A DNA stretch of 64,000 nucleotides. Origin: Epiperipatus broadwayi. Taxonomy: Eukaryota > Onychophora > Udeonychophora > Euonychophora > Peripatidae. Location: the NCBI GenBank assembly GCA_028023455.1, contig JAQFVV010000028.1:567501-631500 (forward strand). Reading direction: 5' to 3'. Within the stretch, counting starts at the first letter, position 1. Each line of letters opens with the position of its first letter. The notes below the pieces were generated by a model that made no database searches, was not told where the DNA came from, and saw only the letters and a program-made list of their open reading frames with translations. A program made the translations under genes and the position numbers. Shown here one piece after another: positions 22,800 through 34,277 of this stretch.

Positions 22800-23200
22800 T
22801 TTTCCTTTTCTTTATTATTTCAAGTTTATCTCTGAATTCATTTAAGTGTATTCTTGGGTTGTTATTGTAAATAAATATCTATTGTGTATATCATATTGCA
22901 TGTAGAACAAAAATACTGGCATATACATGTGGAAAAAAACCTTTACCAAAGTTTTCAAGGAGATATTTAATATCTATATATTTTTTTTTTCATGTGTCAT
23001 AGCATCGGCTGGGAAGCGAACCCGCTAACCCGAGCTAACAGTTTGTAAGGCAGCTGTGCTGACCACTCGACCACCAACACTTGACATAATATCTATATTT
23101 TTATTCTTAAATATATCCAGTATCTCAGCTCTGGTCTTATTAAGACTGAGGCAAGAGAAAAATGGGTGGTTGGGTTGCTGATTTCTTTTTGTAATGATTA
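22800..23200 (-). repeat. Family H repeat split by a SINE
   Basis: This is the reverse complement of 11762-12000, in two parts: 22800-22979 and 23087-23200. Between them lies an S1 SINE. Joining the parts at the 12-bp duplication reproduces the uninterrupted arrangement at about 11824-11851. Confidence 0.85.
22968..23098 (-). mobile_element. tRNA-derived SINE (family S1), copy 2, with 12-bp TSD
   Basis: The minus strand reads tcaagtgttgg, then the box A region 'gtggtcgagtggtcagc', a spacer, then box B 'gcgggttcgcttccc', then 'gccgatgctatgacaca' and an A-rich tail (complement of 22980-22990). It is flanked by perfect 12-bp repeats 'taatatctatat' at 22968-22979 and 23087-23098. The acceptor-like ends (gtgttgg / ccgatgc) can still pair with G-U and mismatch tolerance, as expected for a tRNA-derived head. 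The paralogous empty site at 11.8 kb confirms the boundaries. Confidence 0.93.
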
Positions 23201-25699
23201 CAGTAATCTTCATATGTCTAAATGTGCCTTCTATTTTGTAAAAGTAATTGGTGAGTAAGGCCTTTAAATTCATTTTTACGAGGAAATAAAAAAAAACTTA
23301 GGTTCAAGTAATCAGTATCTAATTTGTGGCACAGTTGTTTATTTGTCAAGTTAAGTGATTCACACACTCACACATATACATATAACACAGACATCTTTTT
23401 ATATGTATACTATGCACACATAAATTAAAATTGCAGTATAAACAAAATTTAAAAATGATGATATACTAATTTACTGAGGGTATGTTCATTCATTCATTTA
23501 CTGATGAAATAAAAACAAGGAAAAAAGTTTATTTATTGTCTAAAGATACTAAATAGTGAAATGTTCGACTTCCTTCACAATTAAATGCATTCTGTATGAT
23601 ATCCTTTTTCCAAAAACTTTTAGCTTTATGCTTAAAAAACATTTTATTACATGAATAATACTTCACATAAAAAAAATTCAGAAAAGCTACTAAAGAAAGA
23701 ATAAAAAATATGTGCTTCCAATAATAAATGGAAGTCATTTTATTGATAAACATGATAGTGTATGACATTAAAAGAGAGAAAAATGGCTGTTAGCATATTG
23801 CAAAAATCATGTACTATTTTATTTTTAATGTGATCATGTAAGGTACTTAGAGATGGGAAAATGGCTGCTTATATATCATAAAATATAATAAATTTATGAA
23901 TTTTAATGCTTTTTTTGGTTTATTTATTTACATTTTTGTTTGTTTATTTACAGTTTGTAACTGCAGCTGTAAATATTGACACAACATGTCATTGCATATA
24001 CCTATTTATAGAACAATAAGTCCAAACACCTTACTAAGATAATTCGTAAACTAGATTTTTAAAGAAACATTTAAATGAATTTGTAAATAATGCCGCTTTT
24101 TTGTTATGTTAATGCCAATTGTGTACCACAATGGTGACATTATTTTCAAGTTCATTCAAATGATTCTTTAGAATTCCAGCTTGTAAATTATATTAGTAAT
24201 TTATTTTATTTGGACCTGTTAGTTTTATGAATAGGTTTGTATTTTTAATGTTACATATTTGATAAACTGTAAAATTATTTACATGCACATTAAAATTATT
24301 GTAATGTGTATATGTATATATGTCAAAGTAAAACATATAACTACTTAATAAATTTGAAGGGATGTCACCTCTAATCATCATGTGCAAATAATATTTCATT
24401 ATTGCTGCCATATTACACAAACAATTGACAAATCATTCGGCATGAAGCATGCATTTTGGAAATAATTTTCTTTGTCACAGCTAAAAATCCATGCTACATG
24501 GCTTACATTTCTGTAAATATAAATGATTTGGTATCAAAGCATCAACATTTACCACTATAATGACTTAATATTATTAGCTTATTCCAACATGGCTGACGAC
24601 TAATCAAAGAGTAATCAGAGATTCATATTAATATGAACCTTAATTAAGAAATCCAATATTGACATATCTAATAAATATGTTAATACATTTTTTCCTACAA
24701 CTACTATACTATATAAAAATGACCAATCATGATGCAGCTTTAATGCACTTTATGAATAATTTCTTTTATCAATTGCCTTGAAATTACTTTTATGCTGCAG
24801 AATGATTTATCATATATATATATAGTATGGCAACCATAATAAAAAATGTATTACCACAATGATTGAAGTTAATGTATTTGAAAATGTATTTACATCTAAT
24901 TCAATTGTTTTAATTTATTTATTACATAAGTATGTAATAATAAACCATAGATTCACTAGAAGTTTACATGTGAAAAAATGCAATAAAATAAATTATAAAA
25001 ATTCAGCAATGGAACTTTGTAAAATATTTCAAAACAAAAGTTAACAAGAAAAATGCTCTTAGAAGTGCATCAAGGTAAACAATTATAAATAGCCCACTTT
25101 AGGGGGAAAACAGAGGAACCATGAAAGAGAAGTCACTACTCACCAGGCTAGCTTGCTATTAATCATTTAGTGGGATATCATTTGTACTGTTCTTCCTGGC
25201 CACACTTTTTGTAATCATTCAACTTTTGTTTTTAACATTAAACCATTATCATATATTAGAATGCAATAAATTGGATTTGATTTGCTAGGAATACATGTGT
25301 ACAGATGAAAATCATTTTAAAAACCATATTTGAACTTTGAAAAAATAATAAACAGAGTTGTTAAAGAGAACAAATAACTTTTTTATCATTCAATGATGGG
25401 CAGGAAAGCATCCAAATCAGTGTCTCCAAATAATCAATGAGATGTTCATTGACTGAAATTTATCGTTAAGATGGGAATTAATCAATATAACCCCCTGATA
25501 TATTTACAAAATTGTGTTTAAAATTCAAGATTGCATTTATAATTAGAATATCTCAAAAAAAGCTACACAATTTTGGTGACAACATTAGCAATCAATTTTA
25601 TAATATGTGGTCTTTGTATCAGATGTGGTCTTCTTTATTATCATTATGTTAGAATTTGTAATTTTCATTTTAGATCAATAACACACATATATAAAGGGA
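23201..25699. other. Featureless AT-rich DNA
   Basis: No gene or recognisable repeat is seen, apart from short (CA)/(TA) runs near 23362-23385. Open stretches here are short and without motifs. Confidence 0.5.
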
Positions 25700-25838
25700 A
25701 CCACATAAAATCAGTCAATATTTGAACAATACTAATATCAATAACAATCAACAATCTCAATCTGTTGTCAAGGCAACCTCCTTTTAACAATAAAGGTGGA
25801 AATCCATCTTTATATGTGGCCTAATAATTGTTTTTAAT
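25700..25838 (-). repeat. Family A repeat, reverse copy
   Basis: This contains the complement of family A landmarks: 'caacaatctcaatctg', 'ttgtcaaggcaacc' and 'aataaaggtggaaatcc'. It corresponds to 120-250 of the copy at the start of the window. It is non-coding and no TSD was resolved. Confidence 0.8.
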
Positions 25839-28234
25839 AATTATTATACAATTATTGCATATAAATCATGAGAACTGTTTAATAAAATATGAAAAATGTC
25901 AAATTTTCATTATTCTAAAATTTCCTGAAAGCAATTTTACAAATGGTGTGGAAACTGGATTACTAACAACACTAAATTTATCAAACGTAAGATTTAAGAA
26001 CTAAAACACTTTGCTCTTACTATCTATTCAAAAATACTGATTTTTTAAAAAAGTTTTTCAAAATTAAAAAAAATCTATATTTATTAGTTTGTGACTTTAT
26101 GACTTTAAAAACATCAGATAAAATCATTACAGATCACTGCCTAAGTCTGATCTTAAGTGGAAGTAAAATAATTTCTCTGACTGTGGAGATTTATCTTGCT
26201 TAATGGGAAATTTAAGTTGAGAGTTTTTAACAATTTTACTTCCTTGATTTACCTACTAACTAGAACCATCTAAATAGTTATTTACTGACCAATAAATGAA
26301 TAGTTAACTAGTTTGGATATGAGTTGTAAACATGTAAATAATTCTAAGATTGTAAGAAGAACATCTATCTAAAAAAACAGTTTCCAAGTTTCACTGGATT
26401 CAAACCCTATGGTGTGGTCATACTATATGAATATAGTTATATGATGAAATCCTTTTATCGAATATGTAGTTAACCAAAAGCAAAATAACAATATGTGCTG
26501 TATAAATATACTCTAATTACATGCTATTCAAAAGACATTGTAAAATAAACAAAAAAATAAAAACATTAAAATGCATAAATTTAAGACATTTTATGAGTCT
26601 ATATTACTTGAAATATGGCAGCAACTATAATTCATTATCTTGGAGTACTCACTCTAAATTCAATTTTTTAAATATTATAATTTAAAATTATCTGCTCTTC
26701 TTTATTAATTATGTTTCTTCAATTTTCATTGAAAGTGTGTACATTTTTGTTTCCTTTTTCCTCCAAAAGTTTATTATAATATAATATTTCATGTATAAAA
26801 TATTGTCTAAGTGTAAATCTAGAAGCCCTTTAAAGGTTAGGAGGATTTATGAAGCACCTTTTTTAAACAATAAAGTGAAAGTTATCAATTTAACAGTTTA
26901 ACAGCATGGAACAATTAACTTCACATGCCACTTTAACTCACTTTCTGAACATTATTTTTAAAATTGTTTTGCCAATTTTACAGTTATTTCTTTTTAAAAA
27001 AAAACATACTGAATAATGCTACCACCTTCAGAATTTTTTCACAATAAATCAATAATATATAAATTTAAAGTTATAAAAATGATGCAAGTATCTGCCTTCC
27101 AAAATGCTGATTAGTTATTTCTTGTTCTCTCCATAAAATACTACCTACCAATAATTTTGATAGTTCTATTTCTTTATTTTGATGTTGGAAATAAAATCAT
27201 ATATTTTCTATTCCTTTTTACACATTTATTATTTTTTTCATAAAATATTTGTGAAATATCAATTATTTTAGAAAAATACTTTACATTTTAATAAAAAATA
27301 TTTACTTTTTTACACAAAATAAATTGACAAAAAAAATCAATGATGTACAGCTACAACTTGTAATTAGATGACAAACATACATTTTATGTTGACTGCTATA
27401 GATTACTTTTGTCAATTATAAATAGAAATTTATTTTTTAAAAATTTTCATTTTAATAAGTAGTTGTACATGGAAAAAAAATGGATTAAAAAATAGATCTG
27501 AATGTTCCTAATAATAGTTTTGTATTGCTTCAGAAAACTTAAAATTTGTAGAAAGAGTTCAGCCAAAAATATAAATGAATAACTATAAGTAGAGATGACA
27601 ACATAAATTACAGAGTCAATATGATCTTAAAAACACCAAAACAACTGGAGAGGCTACTAGGTTTCAATAGAATATAAAATAAGTTATTAAACAAAAAGAA
27701 TATTACTCAGAACAAGTGTTTAATTGCAATGAAACTGGATTTTTCTGATACAACATTTAACAAACTAAATAATGTGATACAGGATATTTTATTACTGTTA
27801 TGATTTTCTTATGGGAATGTGAATAAGGGAACATAAAGCAAACATATGTTTAAATATGTTATCTCAATTTATTATTAATAATCACATTAGTTTTAATTTT
27901 ATTTATGTTATAATATTAATTTGTATATGCATATTATGCATATGAAAAGCATATGTGTTATATTATATGCATGTGTATACAGGACAGTACAATAAACAAT
28001 ACGTATTGTAAGAAAATTTTATAAACAGAATTATATTTACTATTCGCTGTACACAATATACACTATGGGAGCTTGGAATAAAATATAGAAAATATCAAAG
28101 CTCCATTAAATATAACAAATTTGAACTAGTTTTAAAAAGATTTAAAACAAAGTACAGATAATCTATATTTATCCAAAATACCCAGTTCTAGGCTTTTTGG
28201 ATTTATGATATTTTTTTTGGATTCCACAATAGAA
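25839..28234. other. Featureless AT-rich DNA
   Basis: Nothing is recognised in this stretch. Confidence 0.5.
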
Positions 28235-29645
28235 AATTCTCCATATAATAGTGCTATCCAATGCAAGTGTTAGTAATCAATGTATGTAAAAAGGTTTTTG
28301 CATAAAATTCCTATTTAGTTCTCACATCCACAACTCCTTACTGATAAAAGCCACAAGCTAGAAACTAGTCTAGGAATACTGGATGAGTAGGCACTAGATA
28401 GAAATTTTACTCACTAATCTTCTGGTATCCATTGATTACTAAGACTTGCATTAGGTGGGACTATTGTATGGACAGTTTACTTCTAGATGAATGGAAGAAA
28501 AAATTGATATACAAAGCAAAGAACAAAAAAGGACTGATAATGAAATTAACAGTGTTTTCATATAATAAAGATAATGTAGGTAGAATTGTATGGAAGGGAG
28601 TGGTGGTAGGAGGGTTAACTTATGGTAATGGTGGATTATGTGTTAATAAAGGGTTGTTAGATTATTTAGAAAAAATAAAAAGAAAAGTAGGAAGACATGC
28701 ATTAGATGCAGATATGTGGATGGCAAAGGAGGCAGTTCAAGGAGAAATGGGATACTCAAGTTTTACGTGAGAGATGCAAAAAGTAAAATGAAAATGTTCG
28801 GTAGACTGCAATTTATAGATAATAAATGAAAAGCCAAAATAGTATTTAATTGAGTTATGAGTAAAGGACAAGCAACAAAATGGGTAAGAAATATAATACA
28901 GTATGCAGAAGATTTGGATAAAGAATTTATATCAGTAAACTTATACAAAAAGGTGGGATGATCATGTTAGGAGAATTGTTGAGTGTTATAGTGGCAAGGA
29001 ATGGGATAGAAAAATAGATGCATTAATAAAAAATAGGGAGTTAGAGAGATGGAGAACTAGTATGAAGAATAAAAAGAGTTTAAATATATAGAAGTAATCA
29101 GAATATTGGATGCAAGTTAATTTATGATAATAGCAACAAAAGTAGCTTACTGGTTAAGGCTCAAACAGGATCTTTAGCAACAAGGGAATATATACATAAG
29201 TGGAAAAACATGGGTGATTTAGTCTGCAAGTTATGTGAGGAAGGCATCAAAAATATTAGACATCTGTTAACTGAATGTAAATGCCTGCAAGCAGAAAGGG
29301 TACAAATAATGAAGTTGTGGGAGAATAAATGTAAATAGATTATACAGAAAGTGGATTCCTGGTTTTTATGCTGGGTTGGGAAAACATAAGGGGGATTTAG
29401 ATACAAAGGCCATAGAGTTGACAAAGATTATGTTGGAAATGGGATGGAGCAAGATAGAGAAGAATATAGAAAAAACTTAGAGTGGGGAATGGAAAGGGAA
29501 AAGAAAGTGGCTAACAGATTTCTCTGGGCATAGTGACTGAGAGATTCCTGACTCCAAACAAGGAGAAGCTATAGTGCATCACATCACACCACATACCATT
29601 TTAACAGCTTGTGTAAGCATAGGAAATGATAATTATGTGTTGTTT
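28235..29645. mobile_element. Family B element split around a LINE fragment
   Basis: 28235-28482 carries a family B inverted arm and a decayed hammerhead segment (CTGATAA at 28341-28347, GAAA, ACTAGTC), ending '...gtatggacagttttac'. The missing terminus ('ttttaacagcttgtgtaagc...') appears at 29599-29645, after about 1.1 kb of LINE sequence. The simplest reading is that a LINE inserted into an older family B copy. In stem I the second pair has changed from G-C to A-T, keeping pairing, but G8 of the core is mutated. Confidence 0.65.
28500..29590 (+). pseudogene. C-terminal part of a non-LTR retrotransposon, frameshifted
   Basis: The first frame (to 28768) encodes 'VWKGVVVGGLTYGNGGLCV', 'KVGRHALDAD' and 'EAVQGEMGYSSF', a block I associate with the region after the reverse transcriptase in certain animal LINEs. 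After a frameshift it continues as YVRDAKSKMKMFGRL, and in a third frame as DDHVRRIVECYSGKEWDRKI. A fourth part has 'KAQTGSLATREYIHKWKNM' then CKLC...H...C, a CCHC-type zinc-binding end typical of LINE proteins. At least two frameshifts and several stops make it inactive. The reverse transcriptase core and endonuclease are absent (5' truncation). A 'catcacatcacacc' tail lies at about 29577-29590. Confidence 0.65.
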
Positions 29646-30088
29646 TTGCATTTTCACAATAAATATTTCCTCCCTTATCTTTATAAACTCAAACTTGTTG
29701 GAAATTTAAAATAAATATTACTTTTAACATTGACAGTTTGTATAGATTAAAAATGCTTTTTATATAGTATGATAATTTATTTTATTAATAACAATTTAAT
29801 GACTTTAATATACACAATATGCTTATATTTATATCAGAAGAAAATATTTACTCAGGAGTAATAAAAACAAATTAAAACAAGATTTTATAATTTTACTCAA
29901 ATGGCAGTTTTTTAATTACACATGTTCATATTAATAATAGTTTACCTGTAGTATTTAGTTGTAAAAAGATTTCATTATTGGGAGGGGGGCATATTATGGT
30001 AATCAAAATTAGTACAGCGTATAGAATTAAAATAGTTATGTGTAAATGAACTGACTTAAGTTCAAAACCTTACATTTTCGAATTTTAG
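29646..30088. other. Featureless AT-rich DNA
   Basis: Nothing is recognised here, apart from a G-rich 'ggaggggggc' at about 29981. Confidence 0.5.
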
Positions 30089-30815
30089 ACTATTTGCTTA
30101 TAATTATAAATTTATTAAACGCACATTGATTACATAAGTAATATTTACTGAGGCTATAACCTCGATAATATGCGTGTAAAATGCGATAGTAAGGACCTCT
30201 ACAGGTGTTTTAACCACAAGCTTACGCTATGGAAGAAAAGAGGGGAACCCTTCTTTACTTCAACCTACTTTCTATTTAAATAGGTGAAGCTGAAGCGGTT
30301 AGATCTGCGAGCGTGAAGCTATTCAATACTTCACTGATTAAGTCCACATTTCTTATTACACATTAAAACTCGCGAAATCTTTCGATTTACAACGAGCCAA
30401 TGGAAAGATTTTATAGTTAGAAATCTATTAAAGTAATTTAAAGTTGTAATTATAAATTTATTAAACGCACATTGATTACATAAGTAATATTTACTGAGGC
30501 TATAACCTCGATAATAATTTCTAACTATAAAATCTTTCCATTGACTCGTTGTAAATCGAAAGATTTCGCGAGTATTAATGTGTAATAAGAAATGTGGACT
30601 TAATCAGTGAAGTATTGAATAGCTTCACGCTTGCAGATCTAACCACTTCAGCTTCACCTATTTAAATAGAAAGTAGGTTGAAGTAAAGAAGGGTTCCCCT
30701 CTTTTCTTCCATAGCGTAAGCTTGTGGTTAAAACACCTGTAGAAGTCCCTACTATCGCATTTTACACGCATATTATCGAGGTTATAGCCTCAGTAAATAT
30801 TACTATTTGCTTATA
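30089..30815. mobile_element. Family C giant palindrome with 14-bp TSD
   Basis: Perfect direct repeats 'actatttgcttata' at 30089-30102 and 30802-30815 enclose a 699-bp element (30103-30801). It has a 70-bp block (30102-30171) and a left arm (30172-30430), then the same 70-bp block repeated directly (30447-30516), then a right arm (30513-30770) that is the near-perfect reverse complement of the left arm, ending in the complement of the block's last 33 bp. Only a handful of differences separate the arms, for example 'gcgagcgtgaagc' against 'gcttcacgcttgc'. It is non-coding. A diverged fragment lies at 3752-3860. Confidence 0.92.
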
Positions 30816-30837
30816 TAATATAAATATGTAAAGAAGC

Positions 30838-30960
30838 CTGCTAGATGCATACAAGTTTTAACTCATAAGCCTTCATTGATGAAGGCAAAAGATTAGTAAC
30901 TGATTTGAGATGTGATCATCTCCAGCTGGTATTCATTGATTACTTGGGCTTACAGAAAAT
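30838..30960 (+). repeat. Diverged family B relative
   Basis: 'cattgatgaaggc' followed by 'agattagtaactgat' and 'gtattcattgattac' recalls the hammerhead half and 3' arm of family B in the right order, but with many changes. The core is incomplete. It lies immediately after the family C element. Confidence 0.5.
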
Positions 30961-31311
30961 TTATTTAAAGTAGGATGAAAAGAATGGGTTTGTAAGCTTA
31001 TGTGTTAACATATAAGGATGTCATGTGATAATTGATATACTACAAAATGTACTTTTATAAAATCTGAAAACAAGCAGGAAAGTATTCACTGCATTGTATT
31101 GCTCTTCAAACATTTCATATAATTTGTTGAATATTTATCTAGATTTTAAAAGCTAGGGTAACAAAATTTTGCTGTGTCTATTTAAAAGCAGCTCCTGGTC
31201 TATATCCTATTAGCTAAGAATAGTCAAATACTATTCACTAATCAGTAGTGAATAATCTTCTGGCTATAGAATTTTGATGGTTGAAAATTACCATTATACA
31301 ACAACCATTAT

Positions 31312-31482
31312 ATATCATCATCATCAATTTTAATCGACTGTAGGGTAAAGGTCTTGCCAAGTTCAATCCATTTTCTCTGATCTCTAGCCTCTTCTCTTCT
31401 TCACATTATCACCACACACTTTCTTATTTCATCCAACCATCTCACACATGGTCTCTTTCTAGGTCTTTTACAATCTCATGGT
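31312..31482 (-). pseudogene. 3' end fragment of an RTE LINE
   Basis: On the minus strand this corresponds to the terminal about 170 bp of the RTE copy at 38.94 kb, including the 3' (ATG)n-like tail ('tcatcatcatcaa' on plus) and coding for the final 'kRaRDqrkWIeLgkTf'-like segment. It is 5' truncated at about 31482. Small differences from the other copies indicate independent insertion. Confidence 0.8.
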
Positions 31483-31485
31483 ATA

Positions 31486-32094
31486 TATAATAAAATAATT
31501 TTCTGAATTAATAATCATGTAAATAATGGAACTTAAGGGATTATATCCATATAAACAAATAGAGAGAATTTTACTTTTGACCTTGCTAGAATATATATCA
31601 ATTATTAATGGAAAGATCTAAGGTTAATTAAGTTTTCTCTACTAATCTATTAAAGCTCTCCTGGAAGGTGGATTAGTAATTATGGAATGCCAAAAGAAGA
31701 TGTGAGCTTCTCAATTCTCATGCCTGTAAAAATAACTGGGTAGGATTAAACAATTTGGGTTGGAAGAAAAAGATTATCTCCTTTTTTATTGTTTATACTC
31801 AAAACCAAAGAACTACAATAGACTACTAGAAAATACTTGTGCCTAGCAATATCAAAAGTAACGTTTTTTTATGTTTATTTACATGGATATAATTCGTTGA
31901 TTTCCACTGTTTATATCATATATATATATAACATCAAATTTCTCATCAACTAAAACAATTTTTACAATCACCAGCCAAATTCTGCTTTCCGTATTAAGAT
32001 ATTGTTTTGCGGGAAAGTAATTTGATTACATATGATAGCTACTTTAGATATTGGATATTTTGTTTACATATTATTATTATTGTTACAGACAAAC
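31486..32094. other. Featureless AT-rich DNA
   Basis: Nothing is recognised here, apart from a short (TA)n tract at about 31917-31929. Confidence 0.5.
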
Positions 32095-32240
32095 GTCAAA
32101 CTTCACGTATTCACACCTTTGACATTAACTGTTTCAAATAAATATATTAATAATTATAATTTATCAAACTAGAGATTATCCTTAGTTCAGATATAAACTT
32201 TAGATCTCGGTTCAATATTAATATATCTGTTTTTTTAATC
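32095..32240 (-). repeat. Family D repeat, reverse copy
   Basis: This is the complement of the family D landmarks at 38005-38165: 'cacctttgacat', 'aaataaatatattaat', 'gagattatcc...ttag' and 'attaatatatctg' occur in reverse order. A (CA)n tract at 32316-32332 mirrors the (GT)n upstream of the copy at 38 kb. Confidence 0.65.
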
Positions 32241-32536
32241 ATATATAAACACAAGAAATAACTTCATTTCTTTGTTACCATGTATAATATCTTTTCAAGG
32301 CCTTAAAATTTGACCACACGCACACACACACTTATACACATATGTACCAGATACGAATCCAAAAATTTGAACATTATCTTAACAAATAATTAAGCATTTT
32401 TGAAATGTATATGCACTAATTTAAAAATATAATTATGGGTTTGTAGAGAAACAACTTTAATTACGTAATTTGTTGCTTTATTGATTTCTTTCATTTAGTG
32501 TAATGGTACACTGATAGATTCAAAAGCAAACAATCT

Positions 32537-32719
32537 TTGAATCGAAATTTAACTGTTTCCTTTGGTGCTCGAATGTTTCATAGTCTCCTGAGTGATGAAC
32601 TATGCCAATTAGTTTACTCATTGAATTATGTAGACTTACTTTTATATAACAAAAAGGCATACACATATACTAATCGCATTATCAAATTATTACCCATTTA
32701 TCAGTACTGTCGTAATTAA
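32537..32719 (+). CDS. Open segment, possible gene 3' end (weak)
   Basis: This 60-codon open segment has an internal ATG at 32570 and no repeat character. It includes 'LSDELCQLVYSLNYVDLLLY', which loosely recalls the C-terminal 'hydrophobic-Y-x-x-D-x-x-hydrophobic-F/Y' ending of carbohydrate sulfotransferases. That similarity is impressionistic and I would not assign a function. It ends at TAA 32717-32719, and 27 bp further a second open segment begins. There is no clear splice acceptor. Confidence 0.2.
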   Translation: MNRNLTVSFGARMFHSLLSDELCQLVYSLNYVDLLLYNKKAYTYTNRIIKLLPIYQYCRN

Positions 32720-32746
32720 AATAGATTAAATAGTGGAGGTTCAATT

Positions 32747-32938
32747 ATGAATGCTAAACACTCAGGTAACTATGAATCATTAAGTAGTAACAATTTAAAT
32801 CTTTTGACAAGACAACTTAATCTGAAGCCAATGCATCAACGTAAACAAAGTAAGAAGCAGCTTAAGAAAAATAGGATTAAATCTCGTGTGATTACAAAAA
32901 ACATAAATAACAACTTAGATAAAGCTGTAAACGATTAA
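32747..32938 (+). CDS. Small ORF for a basic 63-residue peptide (hypothetical)
   Basis: ATG at 32747 (preceded by 'ttcaatt') opens a 63-residue frame ending TAA at 32936-32938. The product is polar and lysine-rich (KQSKKQLKKNRIKSR in the middle), with no hydrophobic segment or known motif. It follows another open segment by 27 bp in a stretch free of recognised repeats. It could be real, a decayed exon, or chance; the sequence alone cannot decide. Confidence 0.25.
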   Translation: MNAKHSGNYESLSSNNLNLLTRQLNLKPMHQRKQSKKQLKKNRIKSRVITKNINNNLDKAVND

Positions 32939-34170
32939 TCATCTATGAGAATAAATCCTGAGAATTAAAGTTTAGCAGTAGTTTTGCTCATTAAACAGTA
33001 CTACGACTAATCAGTTTCTATTCTGTTCTGTCAAAACAGTTGTTAATCCAAAACTTTATCAATGAATGTAATTTAAATCTTGAACAACTTTATTTATAAT
33101 ATTATTGTATGTAAAAAATGATCAGTTAAAAGGTATTTCATTTTTATATTTTATTCATCTAAAGTTAGAATATAAATTTTTATTCTTATAGATACCTGCT
33201 GCCTCCAATATCATGAGCCAGCTTAGATGTTGATTTTTCGAGTCTCAGATTATGACCTACATATACAAATTTCTAAAAAAAATTGATAAGAGCATTCTTG
33301 ATGATTTAGAAATGTATTGATGATATGAAACATATTTTTAAGTTTGCATTGATTTTTATTCTTTTTATTATTAAATCTGTAATTCAATAATGAAAGTCAT
33401 AATCTATTAACCTGTAAATATTTGGATAGGGCAATCCAGAATAAGGATCTAATAAGCACTACCATATAGCACAGGTTTTAGAAAACTGCAATTCATGACC
33501 ACGTGATTTTTTGACACCAAACTTAGGGGTCTTTTTATCGTGACAAATTTAAATGCAATTTTCATGTTTACATCTAATATTAACCAGCCTAAATTTGAAA
33601 AATTCACTAGAGTTAATAATATAAATAAATGTAATGAAATAAAGTGATGAGAATAATATCTTCATGCCCTTATTCTAAAATGGTTTTGATTGGCCTATAT
33701 AATTGACTGTAGATACAAAGATAAGATGGGAATTATCTTTTCAGAGCCTTTATCTTGCACTTTGGTTTGAGAGTTTCCTGCATATCCTATATAACACCAT
33801 AGAGTTAGTAATATAATTAAATAGCATGTGTATAAAATGTCTGATTAATAATTATACAGTAATTTGTAAATAAATATTTTCATGCTTCTAGATAAAGAAA
33901 AATGTAATATTCCACAATGCTCCTTGGATCTAGTCCAGTTTTAGAATAATAAAAATTATGTATGGTGAATGTTAAATAATAGAAATTAGTGAATAATTAA
34001 ATTGTTAAAGTAATTTTATATTTTTACTTACGACATTTTTAACTTTCACTACTGTGTATGTAAATTGATTTTATTACTAAAATAAATGTTGAAATGCAAT
34101 AGTCATTCCAAAATACATATTGAAATCAACCCATTTTCCACTTCTTTTTTTATGGTCTTTTTCTTTTTTG
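32939..34170. other. Featureless AT-rich DNA
   Basis: Nothing is recognised in this stretch. Confidence 0.5.
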
Positions 34171-34175
34171 GTCAG

Positions 34176-34277
34176 GATATTCAAATGGCTCTTCATGTTA
34201 GAAAGATTGCTAATCCGTCATCTAGCAGTTATTGGTTACCAAAACTTATGCAAAATAACCAAAGAGTAGGAAAATAA
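34176..34277 (+). CDS. Candidate terminal exon (weak)
   Basis: A strong pyrimidine tract ('tctttttcttttttggtcag') ends in AG at 34174-34175. It is followed by an in-frame open segment of 33 codons to TAA at 34275-34277, beginning DIQMALHVRKIANPSSSS. The local composition is less AT-rich than its flanks. No domain is recognised and no partner exon is visible. Confidence 0.25.
   Translation, partial: DIQMALHVRKIANPSSSSYWLPKLMQNNQRVGK

Noticed and set aside
28432-28770. Complete small host gene of 112 codons
   Set aside because: Its first part is family B sequence and the rest is a LINE C-terminal fragment that continues in other frames.
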